NCBI RefSeq assembly: GCF_020532555.1
Contig: NZ_JAJBBR010000017.1
Location: 1 to 64,000 of the forward strand
Reading direction: 5' to 3'
Source: Microvirga lenta
Lineage (GTDB): Bacteria; Pseudomonadota; Alphaproteobacteria; Rhizobiales; Beijerinckiaceae
DNA length: 64,000 bases
Part shown: piece by piece, positions 42,562-50,519 of the stretch
Position numbering within the stretch: position 1 is the stretch's first letter
Layout: every line of letters starts with the position of its first letter
Position numbers and translations under genes: made by a program
Notes under the pieces: generated by a model
Databases searched by the model: none
The model's input: the letters and a program-made list of their open reading frames with translations, nothing else
Told to the model about the DNA's origin: nothing

Positions 42562-44022
42562 TCAACGGACCGTCACGTTTTCCCGATCGAAGCTGAGCGG
42601 CACCGCGAGCAGCGCGCGGAACTTCTTGTATCCGGCCTCTCCGGGATGGAAGGCGTGCAGGAAGAGCCAGGGGGCTCCGTCCGGTCCGGTGGCGACGGAG
42701 GGGTGGCCGGGGCCGGCCCATTGTCTCGTCGACCGCAGGAGAGGGTTCGCGATCTTCCGGTAGGGCCCGAGCGGGGAGGGGGCGACAGCGACACCGGTTC
42801 CGTATTCCGGCGTCGAGAAATCGTTTCCGGAATAGAACATGTAGAACCGGCCTGAATGTTCGACGACCCAGATCCCCTCGATGAGATGGGCCTCCCAATC
42901 CTGATCGTTCTCGAGCACGACCGTCCTGTCGCCGATAAGGCAGCGGGTCTGCGGATCGAACTCCTGAGCATAAACAGGTGTGCGCAGGGCCGTGAGAATA
43001 TGGTTGATGGCCTGCCGGGTGTCCTCGGCAACCTGCCCTTCCAGCAACGCGCGGAGACGCTGCCGGAACCCTGAAAAGTCGGACACGACCGCTTCGATCA
43101 GGACCTGCTGCACGAGGAAGCGCTCCATGGGTTCCAGCGTGCGCACCCAGGGCCAGATCGTCAGGGCGAGCGAGGCGGTTCTCTGGTCCTCCGGCAAGGG
43201 GAAGAGCGCTTCGGCCATCTCCGCGTGGTCGGACAGGAACGCGCTCAGCAGGCTCGGCCAGACGTCATTCGTGTCCTCCTTCCAGAACAGGAACGTTCGG
43301 CCGTCGCGGTCGACGAAGAGATGCGGATCGATCACGCCGCCGCCGACGAGCGGCGCGTCGTCGCCCTCGAAGGGCCCCTCCGGCCGGGACGATCGGGCCA
43401 GCCCGATCGCCAGGGAACCGCCCTTCGCGCGGGCCGCGAAGCAGACCAGGAACTGATCCCCGGCCATGTGCATCTCGGGAGCCCAGTAATCGCTGACATT
43501 CAACCCATCCTCGGCCCAGGACGGCTTTTTCCCTTCCGGAAAGACAAAGCCCGACAGCTCCCATCGATCCAGGGTTCTGGACCGCAGGATCGGAAACGAG
43601 TTCGGGGCGTCGTTCGAGGTCACGAAGAGATAGTACCAGTCGCCGTCGCCCGTGCGCTCGGCCGGAACTCTGGTGACGGCTGGATCGCCGTATCCGTACC
43701 AGACCTGAGGCGTGATGTTGCGGTCGAGCAGGACCCGGTAGGACGCCGTGAAGGAAGGCGGCTCTCCGCCCTGACGGTTGCGGGGGAGGCGGGTTCCGAA
43801 GGTGCGAGAGATCTTCTCGAAAAGGTCGAGGTAATCGCCCTGTTCGCGTCCTGCCATCTCGTGCCGGAGCACAACCGTGGACTCGCCCTTGGGATCGAGC
43901 CCGTGCAGCTCGAACACGGTGCCGGCACCGCTCGTCGCGATGCGGGCCTCGAAAGGGACCGTCGCCGCCGGTGCCTTGAGGATCATGCCGCGCTCCGTGC
44001 TCTCAGCCTGCTCATCTTCCAT
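42562..44022 (-). CDS. GH43-like glycosidase with helical insertion
   Basis: 486 residues with no signal peptide. GH43 five-bladed propeller landmarks: WYGYGDPAVTRVP (catalytic base Asp about residue 113), DYWAPEMHMAGDQFLVCF, GGVIDPHLFVD (second Asp about 232) and HLIEGIWVVEHSGRFYMFYSG (acid Glu about 382). The distance between the last two is some 90 residues larger than usual because of a helical insertion (about 255-350). Members cleave arabinose- or xylose-containing glycans; substrate unknown. The start at 44022 has GAGGGGAGCG upstream. It is divergent from a glycosidase-reductase fusion. Confidence 0.75.
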   Translation of the reverse strand: MEDEQAESTERGMILKAPAATVPFEARIATSGAGTVFELHGLDPKGESTVVLRHEMAGREQGDYLDLFEKISRTFGTRLPRNRQGGEPPSFTASYRVLLDRNITPQVWYGYGDPAVTRVPAERTGDGDWYYLFVTSNDAPNSFPILRSRTLDRWELSGFVFPEGKKPSWAEDGLNVSDYWAPEMHMAGDQFLVCFAARAKGGSLAIGLARSSRPEGPFEGDDAPLVGGGVIDPHLFVDRDGRTFLFWKEDTNDVWPSLLSAFLSDHAEMAEALFPLPEDQRTASLALTIWPWVRTLEPMERFLVQQVLIEAVVSDFSGFRQRLRALLEGQVAEDTRQAINHILTALRTPVYAQEFDPQTRCLIGDRTVVLENDQDWEAHLIEGIWVVEHSGRFYMFYSGNDFSTPEYGTGVAVAPSPLGPYRKIANPLLRSTRQWAGPGHPSVATGPDGAPWLFLHAFHPGEAGYKKFRALLAVPLSFDRENVTVR

Positions 44023-44513
44023 CGCGCTCCCCTCTTCGCCGTGGCTGAAGGAAACTCCGGTCCCGTTCAACCAAGATCGCCCGTGCTCCTTCACTTAACG
44101 CCGAACCCGCGTGCTTTGCTCATGGCCGTGCGAGAAGCGGGCTACGATCGCACGGCGAACTGCCGGAGCCTCGTCCGGTCCCGTCACGACGGAGCCACCG
44201 CAATGCGATCAGGATGAACACCGGCGCCGCTCAGCCGGTTCAGGGAAACACAGCCATATCGCTAAGGCGATGCCTGTATACATGACGCCGGACAGAGGAA
44301 TTACTTGTGCATTGGGCGGAGGCGATGCCATCTATGCCTCCTGTTTTCTCAACAATATTCATAACCGTCGTATAGATCGGGAAGATCCCCCAATTAACAT
44401 GAGTTAAGCCGAGGCGTATATTGTCGAATCATGAGGAACTACTGGCACTTCGGGCAGGTTAGAACCACTCCTTAACGCGCCGACCGCGCGATCCGTTTTA
44501 AAGAGGTCTGACT
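44023..44513. promoter_or_regulatory. Divergent spacer of sugar-related genes
   Basis: A 491-bp AT-richer region between the divergent GH43-like gene and the fusion gene. AGAGG lies eight bases before the TTG at 44514. No gene-like frame with a ribosome-binding site was found. Confidence 0.4.
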
Positions 44514-46718
44514 TTGATCGAGCCAGTTGAGCGGCCGCTCGAGCTTTGGGGCGGCGTCGAGTGCACTGTTGTGCAAATCGGAGACGAGTTTCGCAATCAG
44601 GTCGAAGAGACGGGCCATCTCCGGCGCCCTTCGGACCTCGATGCCATCGCGGCTCTTGGGATCAGGACGATGCGCTATCCCGTCGTGTGGGAATCCATCG
44701 CGCCCGATCATCCCGACATTTGCGACTGGAGCTGGAGCGACGAGCGTTTCGCTCGTCTGCGCGAGCTGGGCATCCGGCCGATCGCCGGCCTGGTGCATCA
44801 CGGCAGCGGACCAAGATATACCAGCCTGACCGATCCGGAGTTCCCCCATCTGCTGGCCCGCCACGCGGAGCGTGTCGCGGCGCGCTATCCCTGGATCGAC
44901 ATGTTCACCCCGATCAATGAGCCGCTGACAACCGCCCGCTTCAGCGGTCTTTACGGTCACTGGCATCCACATGGGCGCGATTACCCGACGTTCCTGCGCT
45001 GCCTCGTCACCGAATGCCGGGCAACCGTACTGGCCATGCGCGCCATCCGCCGGATAACGCCTCATGCGCAACTGGTGCAGACGGAGGACATGGGCAAGAC
45101 TTTCAGCACGCCGCATCTGCGCTACCAGGCCGACCTGGAGAACCAGCGCCGCTGGCTCAGCCTCGACCTGCTGTTCGGGCGCGTGGATCGCTCGCATCCC
45201 TGGCATGAGATCTGCCTCCGGCACGGCATTCAGGAAGAGGAGCTCGATTTCTTCCTCGAAGGTGACGGCACGCCGGACATCATCGGCATCAACCATTACA
45301 ATACGAGCGAGCGCTATCTCGACGAAGCGATGGATCGCTATCCCGCGTGCTTCCATGGCGGCAATCACCTGCATCCGCTCAGTGGCGCCACACGCATCGA
45401 CCACTACGCCGATGTCGAAGCGCTGCGGATGGACATTCCGCCCGAAGAGCTCGGTTTCAAGGCGCGCCTTGCGGAGGTCTGGGACCGCTACCGGCATCCC
45501 ATCGTGGTCACGGAGGCGCATCACGGCTCGACCCGCGAGGAGCAGGTGCGCTGGCTCGCAGAGGTCTGGAACGGTGTTCAGGAACTCAGGGCGAGGGGCC
45601 ACGACATCCGGGCCGTCACCATCTGGTCCCTGCTCGGGGCAGTGGACTGGAACTCTCTGCTCGTGGCCCGCAACGGCTTCTATGAACCCGGCGCCTTCGA
45701 CATCCGCAGCGCGCAACCGCGTCGCACCGCGATCGGAAGGGCGGCCGAGTCCCTGGCGCGCACCGGCACCTTCGAGCACCCCGTGCTCGACCAGCAGGGC
45801 TGGTGGCGGCGTGACGGGCGGCATTACCATCCCCCGGCGCGCAAAGCGGCTGCGCCTCCCCGTGCCCGGCGTCCGATCCTGATCGCCGGCGCGACCGGGA
45901 CCCTCGGCCGGGCTTTCGCCCGCCTCTGCGAGCAGCGCGGGCTCGACCACGTGCTCCTGACGCGCACCGAGATGGACATCACCGATCCGGCCTCCGTGGA
46001 TGCCGCAGTCGCACGGCACCGTCCCTGGGCCGTCGTCAATGCAGCGGGATACGTTCGTGTCGGCGATGCCGCGCGTGAGCGGGATCTGTGCTTCAGGGCC
46101 AATGCCGCCGGGGCCGAGGCCGTTGCTCAGGCAGGCGCCCGCCTTGGGCTGCCGGTGGTCGCCTTCTCGTCTGACCGGGTCTTCGACGGCGGGCTTGGAC
46201 GCCCTTACCTGGAGAGCGATCCGGTCTGCCCGGCCTGCGTGTACGGCGAGAGCAAGGCGGAGGCAGAGAGACGTGTGGCCCAGGCCCATCCCGAGGCGCT
46301 CGTCATTCGTACAAGCGCCTTCTTCGGACCGTGGGACACGTCCAACTTCGTCTACCAGGTTCTCAGCAATCTCGACGCCGGCCGGACCGTCGCTCCGACG
46401 GAGGGCATCGTCTCGCCCACCTATGTTCCCGATCTTGTTCACGCCGCCCTCGATCTCCTGGTCGACGGCGAACGCGGGATCTGGCACCTGGCGAACCAGG
46501 GCATGACCTCGTGGGCCGAACTGGCCGAGCGCATCGCGGTCGAGGCCGGGCTGCCGTGGAGGGCAGGGCCGCAGGCGGTAAAGGATGCTCCGCGGCTCAC
46601 GGCCCTGTCGAGCGAGCGCGGCCTGATCCTGCCGCCCTTCGAGAAGGCCGTCTCGCGCTACTTCGACGAATGCGAGGTCGACTGGAGAGCGCAATCGTTC
46701 CTCGAGGCGGCCGAATAG
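44514..46718 (+). CDS. Fusion: GH1-type glycosidase plus RmlD-type sugar-nucleotide reductase
   Basis: A 734-residue fusion protein. Residues 1-425 form a TIM-barrel glycosidase of GH1 type (clan GH-A): acid Glu in FTPINEPLTT (E136) and nucleophile Glu in IVVTEAHHGS (E334). Residues 452-734 form an RmlD/extended SDR domain: nucleotide loop ILIAGATGTLGRAF (455-468) and catalytic Tyr577/Lys581 in VYGESKAEAE. RmlD reduces dTDP-4-dehydrorhamnose. A Pro/Ala-rich linker (about 438-452) joins them. It starts at TTG 44514 with AGAGG upstream, since no closer ATG exists. It is probably involved in synthesis or remodelling of rhamnose-like surface sugars; this is inference. Confidence 0.82.
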   Translation: MIEPVERPLELWGGVECTVVQIGDEFRNQVEETGHLRRPSDLDAIAALGIRTMRYPVVWESIAPDHPDICDWSWSDERFARLRELGIRPIAGLVHHGSGPRYTSLTDPEFPHLLARHAERVAARYPWIDMFTPINEPLTTARFSGLYGHWHPHGRDYPTFLRCLVTECRATVLAMRAIRRITPHAQLVQTEDMGKTFSTPHLRYQADLENQRRWLSLDLLFGRVDRSHPWHEICLRHGIQEEELDFFLEGDGTPDIIGINHYNTSERYLDEAMDRYPACFHGGNHLHPLSGATRIDHYADVEALRMDIPPEELGFKARLAEVWDRYRHPIVVTEAHHGSTREEQVRWLAEVWNGVQELRARGHDIRAVTIWSLLGAVDWNSLLVARNGFYEPGAFDIRSAQPRRTAIGRAAESLARTGTFEHPVLDQQGWWRRDGRHYHPPARKAAAPPRARRPILIAGATGTLGRAFARLCEQRGLDHVLLTRTEMDITDPASVDAAVARHRPWAVVNAAGYVRVGDAARERDLCFRANAAGAEAVAQAGARLGLPVVAFSSDRVFDGGLGRPYLESDPVCPACVYGESKAEAERRVAQAHPEALVIRTSAFFGPWDTSNFVYQVLSNLDAGRTVAPTEGIVSPTYVPDLVHAALDLLVDGERGIWHLANQGMTSWAELAERIAVEAGLPWRAGPQAVKDAPRLTALSSERGLILPPFEKAVSRYFDECEVDWRAQSFLEAAE

Positions 46719-46736
46719 CGATCCGGCGTGCGACGG

Positions 46737-46760
46737 GCGTGAGGGTCTAGATCCTCACGC
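46737..46760. terminator. Hairpin between convergent genes
   Basis: GCGTGAGG with CCTCACGC around an eight-base loop, between the fusion gene and the minus-strand gene at 46813. No T-run, so only probable. Confidence 0.45.
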
Positions 46761-46812
46761 TCCGACCTTCCCGTGTGGCGCAGGACCGACGATGGACAAC
46801 CGGGGAATGCCG

Positions 46813-47184
46813 TCAGGAGGCTGGCTCGGTGTCGCGGAACATCTCTCGGAGGGCGCTCATGAGCATCGGCTGCGCCGGCCGGCCCTCGGCCAGCGTGAGA
46901 AAGTCGTTGATCCCGAAGCGCTGCGTTCCATGGGCCGTCTGACCGTCCTGGTGAGGACCCGCGTGCAGCCAAGTGTGCTCCACGTAAAGGCCGGGCGCAT
47001 CGGTATCGAGGACGAGATGCCACCAGTCGCCCGCATTCTCGAGCGGACGGTCCGCGGTGAAGGCCAATTCACGCTTGAAGACGGGCATCTGTTCGCTCCG
47101 GTTGCTGGCCCCGCGCCATCGGAGGGGCAGGTGGAGAGTACCATGCGGAAAGACTTCGCGGGTCGGGACGGGGCGGGAATCCAT
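46813..47184 (-). CDS. Hypothetical protein, 123 aa
   Basis: Not recognised. The soluble protein contains WWHLVLDTDAPGLYVEHTWLHAG (about residues 52-75), which resembles a conserved strand-loop segment, and FGINDFLTLAEGRPAQPMLMSALREMF at the end. Codon usage supports this strand rather than the overlapping plus-strand frame. AAAG lies upstream of ATG 47184 but is weak. Confidence 0.55.
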   Translation of the reverse strand: MDSRPVPTREVFPHGTLHLPLRWRGASNRSEQMPVFKRELAFTADRPLENAGDWWHLVLDTDAPGLYVEHTWLHAGPHQDGQTAHGTQRFGINDFLTLAEGRPAQPMLMSALREMFRDTEPAS

Positions 47185-47356
47185 GCTTTCGCCGGCTCAT
47201 CGGCACACTGTCAGAGGAGACATCCATGAACCGACGCACCATCATGTAGGTGTGGTCGTGCCCGACGTGCAAACGGCTCGGGATCCATACGGAACCTGGG
47301 CCAGAACAACCCGCGCCTTTATCTATTCCATCAATGGACGCAGCGAGGAGGACACC
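47185..47356. other. Intergenic, no gene seen
   Basis: Spacer with an AT-rich TTTATCTATTCC near 47321-47332, which may be a promoter for the following small gene. Confidence 0.3.
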
Positions 47357-47509
47357 ATGAGTCGGGCTGTGAACGGCCGCCGTCCTGCTACGGTTGTGCG
47401 AGCGTGCGCCACGGAGAGGCCGGTCGGTGCGGATGCTCGCCGGACGACTGCCGCCCGTGACGGACTCTCCAGGGTCCGTCGGCGATCTGTTTCACCCGCA
47501 CGGCGTTGA
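47357..47509 (+). CDS. Possible small basic protein, 50 aa
   Basis: A 50-codon frame starting MSRAVNGRRPATVVRACATE and ending with an Arg/Ser-rich tail. GAGGAGGACACC precedes the ATG with good spacing, the best ribosome-binding site in this area. Nothing else supports it. Confidence 0.35.
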   Translation: MSRAVNGRRPATVVRACATERPVGADARRTTAARDGLSRVRRRSVSPARR

Positions 47510-47543
47510 TTGGCCATGCGACTTCAATGGAGAAGGAAGAAAG

Positions 47544-47870
47544 ATGTTTACGCTCGAGATCGGTGGCAACCCGATTGCCATCACGGATGCGGAGGAGGCT
47601 CAGGCACGAGCCATCTTCGAAAGCGACGAGTTCAAGCAGGACTTGACTGCGATGACCAGCGAGGGGAAGCCGTTGTGGGACGGGCAGGCACACCTGAACG
47701 TCCGGCCTGCTTCGCAGGAGGAGGTGGCCGCCTTCGAAGCCCCTGATCTGGATGCCGACGACGATTTCGACGAGGACGAGGAAGAGGACGGTCTTTTCGT
47801 GACGTTCCTCGTGCCCATCGACCATGACCACGACGATGTTTCGGCCATTCCACCCCAATTGCAGAGCTAG
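47544..47870 (+). CDS. Acidic hypothetical protein, 108 aa
   Basis: 108 residues beginning MFTLEIGGNPIAITDAEEAQARAIFESDEFKQD, a small alpha/beta start, then an Asp/Glu-rich run (EAPDLDADDDFDEDEEEDG) before a strand VTFLVPIDHDHDD. The His/Asp tail could bind metal. GAAGGAAG lies seven bases before the ATG. Function unknown. Confidence 0.65.
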   Translation: MFTLEIGGNPIAITDAEEAQARAIFESDEFKQDLTAMTSEGKPLWDGQAHLNVRPASQEEVAAFEAPDLDADDDFDEDEEEDGLFVTFLVPIDHDHDDVSAIPPQLQS

Positions 47871-47966
47871 CGGACTCGCCTGAGCCGGCAATCGTCAGGA
47901 GGCGCGCCTCGCGGTGCCGGTTCTCACCGGCCGGGTAGGCCGGAAGACGGCCTGCCCGGGGGACGC

Positions 47967-48413
47967 TCACCAGGTGTTTCCGGCTGCGCGCCGGACCGAA
48001 GCTCGCAGCTCCGACCGGTCGAGCAGGACTCCATAGATCGCCCCGAGCACGCCCCCGAAAAGAAGGTGATACAGGGCAGGTCCGAAGGCGGCCTGGGGCG
48101 GCGTGGTGGGGTCGGCCAGCCAAACCACGACATGCATCAGCAGCCAGGCAGCCGCGCCGAAGACGATGCCCTTGAACCAGAAGGGGCTCGGCAGAGCCGG
48201 ACTTAGCACCGCAAAGAGAGGTCCCCACAGGATCGCCCCCAGCGCGAAGTGTGCGACCCAGCCCAGTCCAGGCGGCGACAGCATGATCCCGCTCATCGCC
48301 CGGACCGGATCCAGGCTCTGGGCGATGCCGGCCGACGACGCCAGAAACACGACACCGGCAGTGACTGCGGAGGCAACAAGACCCGCGATGATGCCTTTGC
48401 CGATATTGATCAT
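47967..48413 (-). CDS. DUF6789-like membrane protein
   Basis: 148 residues with four probable membrane segments (IIAGLVASAVTAGVVFL, GWVAHFALGAILWGPLFAVL, FWFKGIVFGAAAWLLMHVVVWL, LYHLLFGGVLGAIYGVLL). The glycine-rich helices GWVAHF..GAILWG and GIVFGAAAWLLM are typical of DUF6789-type proteins; role unknown. The ATG at 48413 has GGAGA upstream. Confidence 0.7.
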   Translation of the reverse strand: MINIGKGIIAGLVASAVTAGVVFLASSAGIAQSLDPVRAMSGIMLSPPGLGWVAHFALGAILWGPLFAVLSPALPSPFWFKGIVFGAAAWLLMHVVVWLADPTTPPQAAFGPALYHLLFGGVLGAIYGVLLDRSELRASVRRAAGNTW

Positions 48414-48451
48414 GATGTCTCCACAGGGAACATTGAGGCTCCGCCGACGCG

Positions 48452-48700
48452 TCAGAGGCCGGACCTGGGACCCGCGTGCCACTCCTTCTCGACCTGCTCC
48501 CGGGATTTCGCGAGCCGCACCGCATCGTCGATGCCGATGATCCAGATCATTGGGACGGAGGTCTTGTTGAACTCCGAAACCGCCTCGACGTCGTTCAGGA
48601 ACAGCACGTGCTCCATGACTTCGCGAACGGTCCCGAGGCGATGGTCGTCGGATGTGACCACGTCCATTCCCTTGTGGATCTTGTCGAGGTTGATCATCAA
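48452..48700 (-). CDS. DUF2171/PRC-barrel-like small protein
   Basis: 82 residues: NLDKIHKGMDVVTSDDHRLGTVREVMEHVLFL. The GMDVVTSDxHRLGTV start is the usual opening of DUF2171 or PRC-barrel-like proteins, which are often found next to stress genes. It lies 38 bp upstream of the DUF6789-like gene on the same strand. The true start may be the second Met (48697). Confidence 0.65.
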   Translation of the reverse strand: MMINLDKIHKGMDVVTSDDHRLGTVREVMEHVLFLNDVEAVSEFNKTSVPMIWIIGIDDAVRLAKSREQVEKEWHAGPRSGL

Positions 48701-48850
48701 TGATCTCCGGGCGCATGAGGGTGGTCGTCTGCTGGCTCAACAAACGAGCGATGGAGACGGTTCAACCGCGAAGGGCTGCCCCTGGGCCAGAACGGCCGGC
48801 AACAATCCTTTCGGCGTCCTTCGGTCCACATGAACTCAGCCGTCGGGCTG

Positions 48851-50107
48851 CTATGCCGGACGCGGTACGTGCCGGACGTCGTTCATCACGAAGCGGCTTT
48901 CGGGCAACGCGGGCATTCTCCCGAGGTCGATCGCAAGATCCTGCTCGGGGACACGATAGGTCGTCTCCCGCGTGAGCAGGCGGGTGATCGTCTTCATCTG
49001 CTCGATCGTGATCCACTCGCCCGGGCAGCGGTGGGTTTCCGAGTGGTCGCCGCCGCCCTGAGGGATGAATTCATAGCTGCCTATCGCCCGATCCCGGAAT
49101 CTTTCCGGCCGGAAAGCATCTGCATCATTCCAGATGCGCGGGTCGCGGTTCGTGCCGTAGAGATCCATCAGGACCCAGGTTCCTTTGGCGAAGCGATAGC
49201 CTCTCCACTCGAATTCCTTCAGCACCCTTCCGCCGATGAAGGGGATGAACGGGTAGAAGCGGCGGACCTCATGCACGAAGGGTTCCAGATCGTCGTCGCT
49301 GGCTTGAAGCCGCTCCCGCCACTGGGGATTGTCATGCAGGGCCATGGCGATGAAGGTTACGAAGCGGGCATTGGCAACCGTGGGCCGCAGGACGTTGATA
49401 AGCTCGACCGCCGCAACCTTCACATCGAGGAGTTCGCCGTTCATGTCCCGGTACGAGGCGATCACGTCCGCGGCGCTTCCCTGAGGAACCCGGATGTCCT
49501 TGGCCCTGATCCGGCGGATGATGTCGCGCATCCACCGCTCCGTCCGGGCGCGCATCAGGTGCCCTCGCCAGTTGCGCGGCCCGGGAGATCCGGTTCCCTC
49601 GACCATCGCCTCGAATTCCCGGGCCCTCTGCTCGATCTCGCTCTCTTCCAGGCTGAGGCCCGCCCATTCGCAGATGGCTCCGCAGAGGGGAACGTGCGCC
49701 TCATGGAAGAGAACGACTTCGTCCATGGTCGCCCAGCGGCGAGTTCGGGCGCGCCAATGCGAAGCTGTCAGATCGGCAAGCCTCCGGAGCGCTTCAGGGC
49801 TCATGAGGGACAGGAACATCTGCTTGCGCCGACGGTGGTCCTCGCCATCCATGACCATGACGCTACCGAAATCCTGGATCAGCGTGATGGACGGCCGCGG
49901 CATGGCATAGCGCCGAGTGAACTGGTCCCGCCGGTAGAAGTGCTCCGCGGCTTCCGCTCCGACCATGCAGACGGCCTTGGTGAGCATGATCCGTGTCTCG
50001 AAAAGGTCTGACCCGTAGCGGCGGCATCGGTCGGAGATGAACGTGTAGCCCTCGGAAAAGAGCTTGAGGGTGCTGTCCAGGCTCGGATCCTTGGGAATGC
50101 TGGCCAT
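48851..50107 (-). CDS. CYP152-family P450 peroxygenase
   Basis: Uses H2O2 directly to hydroxylate (or decarboxylate) fatty acids. The 418-residue protein has the CYP152 hallmarks: INVLRPTVANARF with the substrate-carboxylate Arg241 in the I-helix in place of the acid-alcohol pair, YGTNRDPRIWND, and the haem-ligand Cys361 in FIPQGGGDHSETHRCPGE. By alignment from memory, the position that is Gln in P450-SPalpha/BSbeta and His in OleT is Met84 here (SVMVMDGEDH). GGAGGTCTC precedes ATG 50107. No redox partner gene is adjacent, as expected. Confidence 0.88.
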   Translation of the reverse strand: MASIPKDPSLDSTLKLFSEGYTFISDRCRRYGSDLFETRIMLTKAVCMVGAEAAEHFYRRDQFTRRYAMPRPSITLIQDFGSVMVMDGEDHRRRKQMFLSLMSPEALRRLADLTASHWRARTRRWATMDEVVLFHEAHVPLCGAICEWAGLSLEESEIEQRAREFEAMVEGTGSPGPRNWRGHLMRARTERWMRDIIRRIRAKDIRVPQGSAADVIASYRDMNGELLDVKVAAVELINVLRPTVANARFVTFIAMALHDNPQWRERLQASDDDLEPFVHEVRRFYPFIPFIGGRVLKEFEWRGYRFAKGTWVLMDLYGTNRDPRIWNDADAFRPERFRDRAIGSYEFIPQGGGDHSETHRCPGEWITIEQMKTITRLLTRETTYRVPEQDLAIDLGRMPALPESRFVMNDVRHVPRPA

Positions 50108-50519
50108 GAGACCTCCGCTTGTGGTCCGGCGATGCGGGCCGGGGCTTGGCGACGACAAACGCATGCCTGCTCTCAAGCGATCCGGAAGCCCCAAGGTTCC
50201 GCCGGCCGATCATCGACATTCGCCGCCATATGGCTTCGGTCTCGAGGAGGTGCGGATTCGGGCCTACCGCCAGTCCGAGCCTGAGGAGTGTGCCCGATCC
50301 CGGGGTGTCGCACGGGATACTTCAACAGAAGTGGCCTGAGGCCGAACCTTCTCCTCCCGCGCGTCCTCCTGAGCATCCGCCCCCATCGACGATGAGGCGA
50401 GCCCCTCGCGATGCTCCAGAAGACTGGAGCCCATAGTCTTTCCTTTACGGAAGCATCGTAAGACTATCCCCCAGCCTGGTGGCAAAGAGAGTCAGGATGG
50501 CTCCGCCGCGCAGGGTTTT
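50108..50519. promoter_or_regulatory. Divergent spacer of P450 and metalloprotease
   Basis: 412 bp with no gene. An inverted pair, AGACTGGAGCCCATAGTCT (50421-50439) and AAGACTATC (50460), and the repeated word AGTCTTTC are present and may act as operators. Confidence 0.35.

Noticed and set aside
46792-47229. 145-codon plus-strand frame
   Set aside because: Overlaps the better minus-strand gene at 46813-47184 and lacks a ribosome-binding site.
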